DNA of 40,880 bases from an uncultured Chlamydiae bacterium (lineage in GTDB: Bacteria; Chlamydiota; Chlamydiia; Chlamydiales; Rhabdochlamydiaceae): the NCBI GenBank assembly GCA_945952445.1, contig CAMFIG010000018.1, forward strand, positions 1-40,880. Direction: 5' to 3'. Below, in pieces: positions 7,889-16,370 of the stretch. The notes below the pieces were generated by a model. That model did not search any database and was not told the DNA's origin. It saw nothing but the letters and a program-made list of their open reading frames with translations. Numbering within the stretch: position 1 is the stretch's first letter; each line of letters begins with the position of its first letter. A program made the translations under genes and the position numbers.

Positions 7889-9754
7889 ATGGCAAAGAAA
7901 GCAACTGCAGAGTCTTTTTCCGACAGCTTCTGGTCTCATTCCTCGCAATTTGGACTGCTATCTTCCTCTGTTTCCGGCTCTTTTCGAAAAAAAGATGACG
8001 ATGCATCAATTCAAGGATATCTGCACTCTGTTGACGAAACTCCAGACTTTCATGATCCCTATTCTGACTTAAGTCTTTTTCTTTCCGAAAAAATCAAAGA
8101 GGAGATGCAAAGCTCTGCTAATGGAAAATCTTGGTCTCACAAGATCCAAGAAGAGCTTCTAAAAAAGATTACCCCTGAATTCCAAAAGAAATTCCCACAA
8201 TATCGCCTCGGTGTTGCTGCATTAAAAAAAATCTGGGAAAAAATCCAACACTACACCCAACAAATCCAGGGCAAATCAGAAGCTATCGGGAAAGACGGGA
8301 AGCTCAACATCCACTTTTTCATCCAGGAAAATCTCAAGCAATACATCCAACAAAAAACAGCATCTTTTCTCGCCCCTCATCAGTATGCTCAACAGCTTGC
8401 TTCAAAAATGAGCGAATGCATTGCAATTATGGATGGCGTCAGACCTAAACTGGATGTGCTAGCCCACACTATATGGTCCGTCCAAAAACACCTTTTGCAG
8501 CCTTCTTCTTTGCAGAAGCACAAAAGCCCTTACGATGAATTTGATAAACTTGACAAGCTAATTGTCAAAACGATGTTGCAAATCACCGCCAAAGAACCTC
8601 TGCTGGGGTTCCATGAACTAGAACACAAAACCAAAGAATCCCTCCAAGCACTTCACGACTTACCCGATTTTTCCTCTACAGACAAAATCACCTGCAATGC
8701 ATCGGCGATCTTAGCTGAAAAACTCTATGCCACCTCCCCTTTTCACATCCTCTTTTTTGCAGATCAAAAACAAGCCGTTTGCGATTTCATCCGAAAACAT
8801 AGCTCTTTATATCAATTAGCGACAGCGGGAGTTCAACGATCTGACCTCGTACGAAGGATCATCGCCTTATATACGCTAGCAAGCCAACTTCCTAAAGATA
8901 TCGCCCCAGAACTACTTCAAGACGCTATTTCTGCTGTATATCTAACACAACATCCAAGGCCTGTTCTCTGCCAGTCAGTATATGCCTTTATCTCTGCAGA
9001 ACTGCTCTTGCTAAAAACTGAAAACCATACATTGTCTTTAGAGGACGCAATCTTAAGTATCTCAGAAGCCTATCGAGAAACACAACGGCTTCCCTGGCTC
9101 AATGGAAAAGAAAAAGAGATCCTCGAAATCGTTATTTGGAAGATCCTCAGTGAAACAGAAGGTTTCCTAGAAAGGCTCCCCTATCGAATAGGACAAAAAA
9201 TCGAAGAAGAGATCGCTCACACCTTACTCGAAGATCCCGACAAAGGGTTTGCTAGTATTATCTATGAGACCGTACAGTTCTTCCAAAAAATCAAGGAGCT
9301 TACCGAGACAAAAAAATGGGGCGACATTGACAAAAAGATCCGCATTTGGTCAATTCAAGGAGATATGCTATGCCGTTCCATTCGCCTCGACATAGAAAAT
9401 CCTCTGGCAAAGATCATCCGAAAAAAATGGGAAGCGCTAAAGACTACCCCTCAAAATCATTCTATATTCGTCAACGAGGTGTGCTTAGAATACCTCAAAA
9501 CACACCCCAGCCTTACTCTTTATATGGCGCAACTCAGCAGCCATGCCTGGATCTTGTACAAATACATGTGGTTTAATCAGTTTGCCCACTCTCAGGAATC
9601 TTCCTTAGAGCGTTTTTTAAAATGGCATCTTGTTTTTCTGCGTCTCCAATATCAAGATCCAAACACTCTTTTACACAAACTAGAAGAAATCTGTAAAAAA
9701 TGCCTTCCCTTGCTGCCTTTCGATCCGAATCTATGCAGTCAGATTGTATCTTGA
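7889..9754 (+). CDS. Large cytoplasmic protein of unknown function
   Basis: 621 residues, largely predicted helical, without signal peptide or membrane segments. The N-terminus (~1-60) is Ser-rich and looks disordered ('SFSDSFWSHSSQFGLLSSS'), a style seen in chlamydial type III effectors, but no domain is recognisable. The rest is charged helix-forming sequence with scattered Cys. Codon use resembles its neighbours. It stands alone between an AT-rich spacer and the VOC gene (52 bases downstream). Start: ATG at 7889 after an A-rich stretch, without a strong ribosome site. Probably a lineage-specific protein; I do not recognise it. Confidence 0.75.
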   Translation: MAKKATAESFSDSFWSHSSQFGLLSSSVSGSFRKKDDDASIQGYLHSVDETPDFHDPYSDLSLFLSEKIKEEMQSSANGKSWSHKIQEELLKKITPEFQKKFPQYRLGVAALKKIWEKIQHYTQQIQGKSEAIGKDGKLNIHFFIQENLKQYIQQKTASFLAPHQYAQQLASKMSECIAIMDGVRPKLDVLAHTIWSVQKHLLQPSSLQKHKSPYDEFDKLDKLIVKTMLQITAKEPLLGFHELEHKTKESLQALHDLPDFSSTDKITCNASAILAEKLYATSPFHILFFADQKQAVCDFIRKHSSLYQLATAGVQRSDLVRRIIALYTLASQLPKDIAPELLQDAISAVYLTQHPRPVLCQSVYAFISAELLLLKTENHTLSLEDAILSISEAYRETQRLPWLNGKEKEILEIVIWKILSETEGFLERLPYRIGQKIEEEIAHTLLEDPDKGFASIIYETVQFFQKIKELTETKKWGDIDKKIRIWSIQGDMLCRSIRLDIENPLAKIIRKKWEALKTTPQNHSIFVNEVCLEYLKTHPSLTLYMAQLSSHAWILYKYMWFNQFAHSQESSLERFLKWHLVFLRLQYQDPNTLLHKLEEICKKCLPLLPFDPNLCSQIVS

Positions 9755-9806
9755 CGGATAGATACGAAAAGGTATCATTAGAGGTAACATATAAGAGGAA
9801 AAGGCA

Positions 9807-10181
9807 ATGCGCAAATACCATCACTACGGCATTCCGACCCAAGAAAAACGATCTGATGAAACCTTAGTAGAAACACAAGGTTTTAAATTTTACTCGACGC
9901 CATTCGAAGGAAACAAGTGGCATATTCAATGGCACCGTTTCCCTGAAGGACACGGACTTCCCGAGCTTGTCACACAAGTTCCTCACATCGCTTTTCAAGT
10001 AGATGATTTGGATGCCGAAATTAAAGGGGCAAAAATTCTTTTTGGTCCCTATAGTCCTTTAAAAGGATACCGCGTGGCAATGATCGAAGAGCAAGGCGTT
10101 CCTATTGAACTTGTCGAAACCAAGCTTACAGATGAAGAACTCTCCTCACTTGAGCAAGAAGCTTTTCAAAAGTCCAAATAG
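9807..10181 (+). CDS. Small VOC/glyoxalase-like protein
   Basis: 124 residues. 'VPHIAFQVDDLDAEIKGAKIL' (~63-83) and 'GYRVAMIEEQGVPIELVET' (~92-110) are the second-half beta-alpha-beta-beta-beta pattern of vicinal-oxygen-chelate proteins; His65 and Glu107 are at positions usually used as metal ligands. The first half ('HIQWHRFPEG') would give the other ligands. The substrate cannot be predicted: glyoxalase, bleomycin-resistance and epimerase-like proteins share this fold. GAGGAAAAGG precedes the ATG. The 3' end is two bases from convergent lgt. Confidence 0.65.
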   Translation: MRKYHHYGIPTQEKRSDETLVETQGFKFYSTPFEGNKWHIQWHRFPEGHGLPELVTQVPHIAFQVDDLDAEIKGAKILFGPYSPLKGYRVAMIEEQGVPIELVETKLTDEELSSLEQEAFQKSK

Positions 10182-10183
10182 AG

Positions 10184-11242
10184 TCAGTCTCTAATCCGTC
10201 TATAGAGCAAAAAGAAGCCCAGGAAGATAAAGGGAAGACTTAAATACTGCCCCATTGTGAAAATTAATCCTGTATGTACACTTTGCTCTGTCTTAAAAAA
10301 TTCAATGCCTAAACGAAATCCAAATACTAAAACAAGAAATAACCCCAAAAGAGCTCCCTGCCGAGATAAAAGCTTCTCTTTAAAGCGCCATAAGACCGCA
10401 AAGACAAGCATATAAAAGAGCGCTTCATAGATCTGAACTGGGTGTCTTGGTGCAGGAGGACTCCCATCGGCAGAATGACCAAATACAACAGCCCAAGGAA
10501 GACTGCTAAGCGTTCCTAAGATTTCCTGGTTAAAAAAGTTTCCTATCCGAATCAAACTACCTGCTAAAGCAGCAGGGATCGCTATCAGATCCAATAAACG
10601 AAGATAGGTCAAATAAGGATATTGCTTACGAAGACTTTGAGAAAAAAAGAAAAGGGCCGCAAGAATCCCTACAGCTCCGCCATGGCTAGCTAGCCCCCCT
10701 TCCCATACTCTAAAAACAGAAAAAGGGTCTTCAAGAATTTTCTGCAGATCCTGATAGAACAAGACATCTCCCAAGCGAGCCCCGATAATTGTCCCTAAAA
10801 CAACATAGATTGAGAGTTTCTCTGCAATCTGATGAGCCACCTGTTTAGAAAAAAGAAGATGCTCTGGGAACATAGTAGATAAAAATTCCCTGTCTACTTT
10901 TTCTAACTCCACTATCTGATTACAAATATCTACTAATGCTTGCTTCCCTTTTTTTTCTTGGATTTGCTTGGCTATTTTAGCAGATATTCTGGCTTTCTGA
11001 GACTCTTCTTGAGAACCATATTTTCGGCATCGCTGTAGCCATCCATCTTCTGTTTTGATATCATGGAGAGTAAAAGGGAAGTGAAGCCTAATCATTTTTT
11101 GGAGCAAGTGAATCAAAACCCAATATCCAAGGCAAAATCCCACGGCAAAAAAGAATCCGTACCATAGAATAGGCCGATCAATCCAAGGCAAATGAAAAGA
11201 AAACATTTCCCTAGAAGGATCCCAATATAAATAACAGATCAT
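10184..11242 (-). CDS. lgt: Prolipoprotein diacylglyceryl transferase with a long insertion
   Basis: 352 residues from the ATG at 11242. Conserved Lgt elements: 'WYGFFFAVGF' (first helix), 'GARLGDVLFY', 'RVWEGGLASHGGAVG' (His187, equivalent to the essential His103 of E. coli), 'SLIRIGNFFNQEILG', 'PRHPVQIYEALFY' and 'FGFRLGIEFFK'. Transfers diacylglycerol from phosphatidylglycerol to the lipobox cysteine of lipoproteins in the inner membrane. Unusual: about 90 extra hydrophilic residues (~50-142) between the first helix and the rest, making it longer than E. coli Lgt (291). Start is uncertain because no ribosome site is visible; the gene begins three bases from divergent rlmH. Confidence 0.9.
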   Translation of the reverse strand: MICYLYWDPSREMFSFHLPWIDRPILWYGFFFAVGFCLGYWVLIHLLQKMIRLHFPFTLHDIKTEDGWLQRCRKYGSQEESQKARISAKIAKQIQEKKGKQALVDICNQIVELEKVDREFLSTMFPEHLLFSKQVAHQIAEKLSIYVVLGTIIGARLGDVLFYQDLQKILEDPFSVFRVWEGGLASHGGAVGILAALFFFSQSLRKQYPYLTYLRLLDLIAIPAALAGSLIRIGNFFNQEILGTLSSLPWAVVFGHSADGSPPAPRHPVQIYEALFYMLVFAVLWRFKEKLLSRQGALLGLFLVLVFGFRLGIEFFKTEQSVHTGLIFTMGQYLSLPFIFLGFFLLYRRIRD

Positions 11243-11245
11243 ATC

Positions 11246-11671
11246 ATGTACCAAGTCAAAATTTTTACTATTGGAAAAACCAAAGAGTCCTGGCTTCAAG
11301 AAGCTCTTCGGGAATACGAAAAAAGACTGCGCCCTACTATGTCAATTGAATGGGTGATCGTCAAGGATAATGCGCAACTGATCACACAGGTATCTAAGGA
11401 AAAGGCATGGATCAGCCTCTCCCCCAATGCTTCCCTTTTTACAAGCGAACAATTTTCCGGATTTATTCACCATCATCTAGAAAAATCAGGATCTAGAATC
11501 TGCTTTGTGATCGGCGGCGCGGAAGGGCTTCCCGTAGATTTTCTATCGAAAAGCCCCCACTGTATAAGCCTTTCTCCTTTGACGTTCACCCATCAAATTA
11601 CGCGGCTTGTTCTTTTAGAACAACTTTACCGCGCAACAGAGATCGCCAAAGGATCGCATTATCACAAGTAA
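11246..11671 (+). CDS. rlmH: 23S rRNA (pseudouridine1915-N3)-methyltransferase
   Basis: 141 residues, a complete SPOUT methyltransferase of the RlmH type: 'VKIFTIGKTKESWLQEALREYEKRL' at the start, the knot motif 'ICFVIGGAEGLP' (~90-101), and the C-terminal 'LSPLTFTHQITRLVLLEQLYRATEIAKGSHYHK'. Methylates pseudouridine 1915 in helix 69 of mature 70S ribosomes using SAM. Its ATG lies three bases from the divergent lgt start, so the promoter must be inside lgt. Ends one base before the convergent membrane-protein gene. Confidence 0.95.
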   Translation: MYQVKIFTIGKTKESWLQEALREYEKRLRPTMSIEWVIVKDNAQLITQVSKEKAWISLSPNASLFTSEQFSGFIHHHLEKSGSRICFVIGGAEGLPVDFLSKSPHCISLSPLTFTHQITRLVLLEQLYRATEIAKGSHYHK

Positions 11672-11672
11672 A

Positions 11673-12140
11673 TCACGAGACCTTCTTCCTGAGCAGTAGA
11701 TGCCTTATATAAAAAGAAGCCCCATTCGTCAATGCAGCACCAATAGCCACGTCGATGACTCCCTTGAAATCAAAAGGAATGGGCAGCCATTTCAAAGAAA
11801 CCCCTAAAAACACCATGCTGAGCAAAAGAATCCAATAATATTTGGGGTAAATCAACGCAATAGGACATGGATTGGGAAAAGATTCCAACCTGCCAATCAA
11901 TCGAGTGGCTGTCTTACTTAAAACAAACCTTCCTTTTAAAAATCCAATCATGAGCCCCAAACAAACCAAGATGAGGCCTTTTTCCTCTGGTCGTGTTGAA
12001 AAAAAAGAGAGTTTCTCCCACAAACAACTCGAAGTCGTAGGCTGTAACAAAAGGTAAAACCCCTTTGTCAACAAAAACACTCCAATCGCAAGCCAACTCA
12101 ACGCACTCACCACAATCACTGCTGTGTGTCTAACTTTCAT
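11673..12140 (-). CDS. Small integral membrane protein of unknown function
   Basis: 155 residues with about four hydrophobic segments: ~8-27, ~50-65, ~100-117 and ~125-143. Charged stretches such as 'KGRFVLSKTATRLIGRL' connect them. The ATG at 12140 has GGAGG six bases upstream; the in-frame ATG two codons earlier touches that site and is less likely. I do not recognise a family with certainty. It lies near acpS and trxB, as does a small membrane protein (CT101) in Chlamydia, but I cannot claim homology. Confidence 0.65.
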   Translation of the reverse strand: MKVRHTAVIVVSALSWLAIGVFLLTKGFYLLLQPTTSSCLWEKLSFFSTRPEEKGLILVCLGLMIGFLKGRFVLSKTATRLIGRLESFPNPCPIALIYPKYYWILLLSMVFLGVSLKWLPIPFDFKGVIDVAIGAALTNGASFYIRHLLLRKKVS

Positions 12141-12266
12141 AAGCATCCTCCAAAAGTTCTCTCATTTTAGCATGATTCTCGTGCATTTTAAATTCAATTT
12201 CCTTTTAAATATGGTTGTTAAGGATGAATAGACTTTTTTTGTAAAAAATATTTTTCAGGAGAGCGC

Positions 12267-13349
12267 ATGAACATTTCTCTAACCTTCCTTAGAATCCTAT
12301 TTTTCCTTCTCAGTCTTTTTTTTATGGTCATGTATGCGCTCTCCTTACCGGAAGGGACTTTTGCATATAGATCAGTCATCGGAGTCTCTCTTGGAGCTTT
12401 GCTTGGGATTTTCTTAATTGGGTGCGATTTTCTCTTCCGCAAATGCAATTTAAGATCCTTTAATATCGCGATTGTAGGGATTTTTATAGGCTATTTGATG
12501 GGTCAGGCTCTAGTCCTCATGCTAACGGCTATCCTGCAAATCAGCGCACTCTCGATTATAGTCCAGCCGCAGATCTTAGAAATGATAAAAATTTCTCTCT
12601 TCTTATTTGGAACTTATCTCGGAACCCTGCTCACCTTAAAAGCCTCTGATGAATTATACGTCAGCATCCCTTTCATTAAATTTGCCCCTACCTCTCAAAA
12701 GAAAAAAGACCTACTTTTAGACAGTTCCGTGCTCGCGGATGCCAGGCTGATCGACTTGACAGCGACAGGGATCTTAGACCATCATCTTGTGGTTCCTCGG
12801 TTCTTGATCAAAGAACTCTATGCCCAGTCGGAAATGGGGGACGAGCTATATAGAAACAGAGCAAAAAAATGTCTCGACGTAATAAAAAAACTCGAGACAG
12901 TAGAATCCCTCGATCTCCGTTTCAATGATACTGATTTCCCTGAAGTCAAAGACCCTCAAGGCAAATTGCTCAGGCTTGCTCGTCTTATCGATGCTAATAT
13001 CCTATCTGCTGATATTTCCAAGATCCAGATGTCTTCAATCGAAGGGATCAAAGTCATTAACCTTCATTCGCTGTCCAATGCCCTGAAACCTCTTATGCAA
13101 GCAGGCGAGTACATCAAAATAAAAATCCAACGATATGGAAAAGAACCAAGACAAGGCGTTGGATACCTAGAAGACGGAACAATGGTCGTTGTCAATGGAG
13201 GGGGAAAGCGCATTGGAGAGACGATCGATGCTCAAGTCTTATCGGTAAAGCATACCTCTTCAGGAAGAATGGTATTTTGCAATGCATGCGACGATGAAAG
13301 CTTGTCCTCTGAATTTCACGGAGATGATGAATATGATGAACAGCGGTAA
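12267..13349 (+). CDS. YacL-like membrane PIN/TRAM-domain protein
   Basis: 360 residues. Four hydrophobic segments occupy ~1-125. A PIN nuclease-like domain follows (~149-265), with acidic residues expected in its metal site: Asp152 in 'LLLDSSVLAD', the Asp in 'EMGDELYRNRAKK', and Asp in 'ANILSADISK'. A TRAM domain (~280-340: 'MQAGEYIKIKIQRYGKEPRQGVGYLEDGT') can bind RNA. This is the domain order of B. subtilis YacL; the molecular role of the family is not settled, and membrane-bound RNase activity is an inference. AGGAG lies five bases before the ATG. Overlaps acpS by 17 bases. Confidence 0.85.
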   Translation: MNISLTFLRILFFLLSLFFMVMYALSLPEGTFAYRSVIGVSLGALLGIFLIGCDFLFRKCNLRSFNIAIVGIFIGYLMGQALVLMLTAILQISALSIIVQPQILEMIKISLFLFGTYLGTLLTLKASDELYVSIPFIKFAPTSQKKKDLLLDSSVLADARLIDLTATGILDHHLVVPRFLIKELYAQSEMGDELYRNRAKKCLDVIKKLETVESLDLRFNDTDFPEVKDPQGKLLRLARLIDANILSADISKIQMSSIEGIKVINLHSLSNALKPLMQAGEYIKIKIQRYGKEPRQGVGYLEDGTMVVVNGGGKRIGETIDAQVLSVKHTSSGRMVFCNACDDESLSSEFHGDDEYDEQR

Positions 13350-13731
13350 ACTACCAATCAAAGGGATCGGCAACGACGTCATTGAGATCGAAAGAATTAG
13401 AAAAAGCTTCGATCATCATGGATATCGTTTTTTAACTAAGCTATTTTCCATTCCGGAACAGGATTACTGTTTAAAATACAAAGACCCAATCCCGCATTTT
13501 GCAGCCCGTTTTTCTGCAAAAGAATCGGTGGTAAAAGCCCTAGGTACAGGTTTTGGAGAACACGCTTCTTGGCTGGATATTGAAATTCTCAATGACTCGC
13601 AAGGAAAGCCCCACGTTCACCTTTCTGATACTTTGAATCGGAAACTAAACAACCCTTTGATTTTGATTTCGATCAGCCACTGCCAACTCTATGTTTCAAC
13701 GGTAGCCATTTGGGTCAACACCGATAGCTAG
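13333..13731 (+). CDS. acpS: Holo-[acyl-carrier-protein] synthase
   Basis: 132 residues. 'GIGNDVIEIERI' (residues ~11-22) carries the metal-binding Asp, and 'FAARFSAKESVVKALGTGF' is the second signature with the catalytic Glu/Lys. Transfers 4'-phosphopantetheine from CoA to the serine of acyl carrier protein, so its client is the acpP at 35335-35568. Several ATGs are clustered; 13333 is preferred because GGAG lies nine bases upstream, inside the end of the YacL-like gene, implying coupled translation. The stop TAG overlaps the stop of the convergent gene within one CTAG palindrome. Confidence 0.93.
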   Translation: MMNSGKLPIKGIGNDVIEIERIRKSFDHHGYRFLTKLFSIPEQDYCLKYKDPIPHFAARFSAKESVVKALGTGFGEHASWLDIEILNDSQGKPHVHLSDTLNRKLNNPLILISISHCQLYVSTVAIWVNTDS

Positions 13732-14546
13732 AAAAGAGAAAATGGCAGCGTATAAGAAAATTCAAATAGCTGCAAACGTTCCGGGTAGGTGCGAGCATAG
13801 ACCCGATATGCATATCGCAATCCCAAAGCCCCCCACAAAGAAAAAACGTATTGATACCGCGCCCCTATATCTACTGACAAATGGCGATAAGGACCCCATC
13901 CATGAAAATCGAAAATATTCACTTCGCACCGATGACCAAGACCAAAACATCCATCAGAAAATAGAGTAAAGCGATGTGTGTCTTGTAAATTCCCCTCCAT
14001 CGCAAAATAGGCATTTACCCAAGGAGCTCCATGATTTGCAAGTCCTAAAGCTCCCCATAGATAACTGCGAAAAACCCAGGTATCTCCGGAAGAGATTTCC
14101 TTACCGATCGCTGAACTTACCTGTGCATTAAAATAAGAAGCATAAGGAGAGTTGACATCTCGAACAGACTTGCCCGATACCCCACGCATATCCACTCCTA
14201 CCGTCCAACTCAAAGGATCTCCTGCAATGTCATCTAAAAGCAGCAACCTTCCCTGCGCCGCAAAGCTGCGAAAGCTAAAGTTCTGTATAGGGGTCCTCGC
14301 AAATTCGATATCCATATCCAAAGAGATATTTTCACTAGGAACAAAGCCGATTCCAACCAAAGGAACATAACTCCGAGAGACGCCATGAGGCTGAACTGTA
14401 GCATGGTTAATTGTGCTGTAAAAGCTATATGCAAATGAAGCGTCAAGCTCAAATTCATATACATCGCCAAACCAAGGTTTTCTATCCAGCGCTTCGACTG
14501 CACTTATGAAAGCAAGGCCTATGAAAGCTATCGCAAGCTTTTTCAT
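13728..14546 (-). CDS. Outer-membrane beta-barrel protein (unknown role)
   Basis: 272 residues. Signal peptide MKKLAIAFIGLAFISAVEA, then aromatic-rich alternating strands ('YEFELDASFAYSFYSTI', 'YVPLVGIGFVPSENISLDMDIEFA', 'HLSVDIGARYQYVFSLWGALGLRYAYRVYA'), ending '...FSYTLPFSLF' with terminal Phe, as in barrel proteins recognised by BamA. About twelve strands seem possible. The ATG shares ATGA with the trxB stop (4-base overlap), so it is cotranslated with trxB. No diagnostic family motif; not clearly related to the barrel at 3197-4102. Confidence 0.65.
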   Translation of the reverse strand: MKKLAIAFIGLAFISAVEALDRKPWFGDVYEFELDASFAYSFYSTINHATVQPHGVSRSYVPLVGIGFVPSENISLDMDIEFARTPIQNFSFRSFAAQGRLLLLDDIAGDPLSWTVGVDMRGVSGKSVRDVNSPYASYFNAQVSSAIGKEISSGDTWVFRSYLWGALGLANHGAPWVNAYFAMEGNLQDTHRFTLFSDGCFGLGHRCEVNIFDFHGWGPYRHLSVDIGARYQYVFSLWGALGLRYAYRVYARTYPERLQLFEFSYTLPFSLF

Positions 14547-15499
14547 CCAGAAATCCATCCTTTTTCTGACAGCCACCTTTCCGCATCTAAAGCCGCCATG
14601 CATCCAGAACCTGCAGCCGTAACCGCTTGTCTATATACATGGTCTTGAACATCTCCCGCAGCAAATACCCCTTCCTTACTTGTGTAGCTCGTTCCCGCCT
14701 TTACATCGATATAACCATTCCCAAGTAGAGCGATCTGCCCTTGTAAAAAGGCGGTATTAGGAGTATGACCTATTGCAAAAAATACGCCTCCAGCCTCTCT
14801 TTCTATTTTTTCTTTTGTCGCAACGTTTTCTAAGATAACAGACCTTACAATCTGATCTCCCTTTACCTCGACCAGCACTTGGTTCCACAAGACTTCAATT
14901 TTAGGGTGATTCAACGCACGCTCGCTCATAATTTTTGATGCACGCAAATGGTCTCTGCGATGCACTAGATAAACTTTTTTACCGAACTTCGTCAAAAAGA
15001 TAGCTTCTTCTACTGCTGTATCCCCTCCTCCAATGACATAGAGATCTTTTCCCCGGAAGATTGGAGCGGCTCCATCGCATACAGCACAAGCGGTCACCCC
15101 TTTCTGCCAAAGCTCCCCTTCTCGAGCACCAGGAACATCCAGCCGATTGGCTGTCGCTCCCGTAGCAACAATGATGGCATAGGTTTCAACAGAGGTTTTC
15201 GATCCTTGGACATAAAAAGGATGACCTTCCAGCTTCAACGACTTCACATCTTCTGATAAAAAGCTCGTCCCGAACTTCTCTGCCTGCTTGCGGAAGTTCA
15301 TCATGAGATCAGGACCCATGATCCCTTCGGGGAACCCGGGATAATTTTCCACTTCGGTTGTCGTCATAAGCTGACCGCCAGATGGTCCAGAATAGAATCC
15401 TTCATATACCAAGGGCGCAATGTTCGCTCTTGCCGCATAAATAGCCGCGGTATAGGCTGCAGGTCCCGATCCGATGATCACTAATTTTCTTTTCTCCAT
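14543..15499 (-). CDS. trxB: Thioredoxin reductase
   Basis: 318 residues, normal length. FAD-binding 'IIGSGPAAYTAAIYAARA' (8-25), redox-active 'CAVCDG' (Cys138/Cys141), NADPH-binding 'GGGDTAVEEA' (157-166), and the C-terminal FAD motif 'GVFAAGDVQD'. Passes electrons from NADPH through FAD to thioredoxin in the cytoplasm. GAGGGG precedes the ATG. In this window it is followed by the barrel gene and then convergent acpS; Chlamydia also has trxB beside acpS. Confidence 0.96.
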   Translation of the reverse strand: MEKRKLVIIGSGPAAYTAAIYAARANIAPLVYEGFYSGPSGGQLMTTTEVENYPGFPEGIMGPDLMMNFRKQAEKFGTSFLSEDVKSLKLEGHPFYVQGSKTSVETYAIIVATGATANRLDVPGAREGELWQKGVTACAVCDGAAPIFRGKDLYVIGGGDTAVEEAIFLTKFGKKVYLVHRRDHLRASKIMSERALNHPKIEVLWNQVLVEVKGDQIVRSVILENVATKEKIEREAGGVFFAIGHTPNTAFLQGQIALLGNGYIDVKAGTSYTSKEGVFAAGDVQDHVYRQAVTAAGSGCMAALDAERWLSEKGWISG

Positions 15500-15639
15500 A
15501 TTCCCCTCTGCGCTTCAAGGTGCCGTTTTCGAATTGTAGGCTGAGAATACTAAAAGGAAATCTAAAATACAACTATTGAACAATCGGCAAGTCTAGTAAT
15601 CCACAAGTCTCCAGCACACTTCCAATCTTAGGAATGGTA

Positions 15640-16362
15640 TTAGTTGATTCGGTAACGAACGAGAGTAACTCCATCTTTTTTCTCGATAGGTAAAATGGAG
15701 ATCTGTCCAATCTCAGAGGTGCTATTCACCTGAGTGCCGCCATCTGCCACACTGCCCACTCCCTTCAGAGTTAGAAGTCTTAAAGGTTTATTTTTTGGCA
15801 ATCCAGGCTGAAGATAAATGGCTTCACGCTCGAGCTCTTCATGATCCACAAAACGAAATGAAAAGGACAAATCTTGAGCAACAAGCTCATTAGCTTTTTT
15901 CTCAAGCTCTTCCTGAAAGTCTTTTTCTATTGTTCCTTGATAGTAAATCACTGGTTTTTTCTCATGGTCACCTTTGAAAGGCATCAATGGAGATGGGGAG
16001 TAGCCTAGTAAGTAGAGAGCAAAATCAACAACATGCCCAGCTGAATGAAGGCGCATATTAAGATAGCGTCTATTCCAGTCTAGAGTTCCTCTCACCACGG
16101 TTCCAACAAGAGGAGGCTGATCCCCCTCAACATAATGAAGAATCTTCCCCTCTTTGAGCAAAACCTGGCTTACTTTCCCTTTCCAAATATCTGTAAAAAG
16201 AAATCCTTGATCCGTTGCCTGCCCACCACCTCTTGGATAAAAGATAGTTTTGTCTAATACAAGCAACCACCTCTGTTGTCCTTCCGCTTCTTTAGCAACT
16301 TCAATAATAGTTGCTTCCATTTCTTTAAGGTAGGCATCCTCAAGATAAAGAAGATCTGTCAT
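15640..16362 (-). CDS. AlaX-like alanyl-tRNA editing protein with altered zinc site
   Basis: 240 residues. 'FYPRGGGQATDQGFL' and 'RLHSAGHVVDFAL' (His106/His110) are the editing-domain motifs shared by AlaRS and AlaX proteins, which hydrolyse mischarged Ser- or Gly-tRNA(Ala). The second zinc motif, normally Cys-x3-His in 'CGGTHV', is here 'DGGTQV' (Asp207, Gln211), so two of the four usual ligands are replaced. Either the metal is bound differently, or the specificity has changed, or this belongs to a subfamily I do not recall. GAGGA precedes the ATG; eight bases separate it from the aldolase-like gene upstream, so the two form an operon. Confidence 0.8.
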   Translation of the reverse strand: MTDLLYLEDAYLKEMEATIIEVAKEAEGQQRWLLVLDKTIFYPRGGGQATDQGFLFTDIWKGKVSQVLLKEGKILHYVEGDQPPLVGTVVRGTLDWNRRYLNMRLHSAGHVVDFALYLLGYSPSPLMPFKGDHEKKPVIYYQGTIEKDFQEELEKKANELVAQDLSFSFRFVDHEELEREAIYLQPGLPKNKPLRLLTLKGVGSVADGGTQVNSTSEIGQISILPIEKKDGVTLVRYRIN

Positions 16363-16370
16363 AGAATCCT

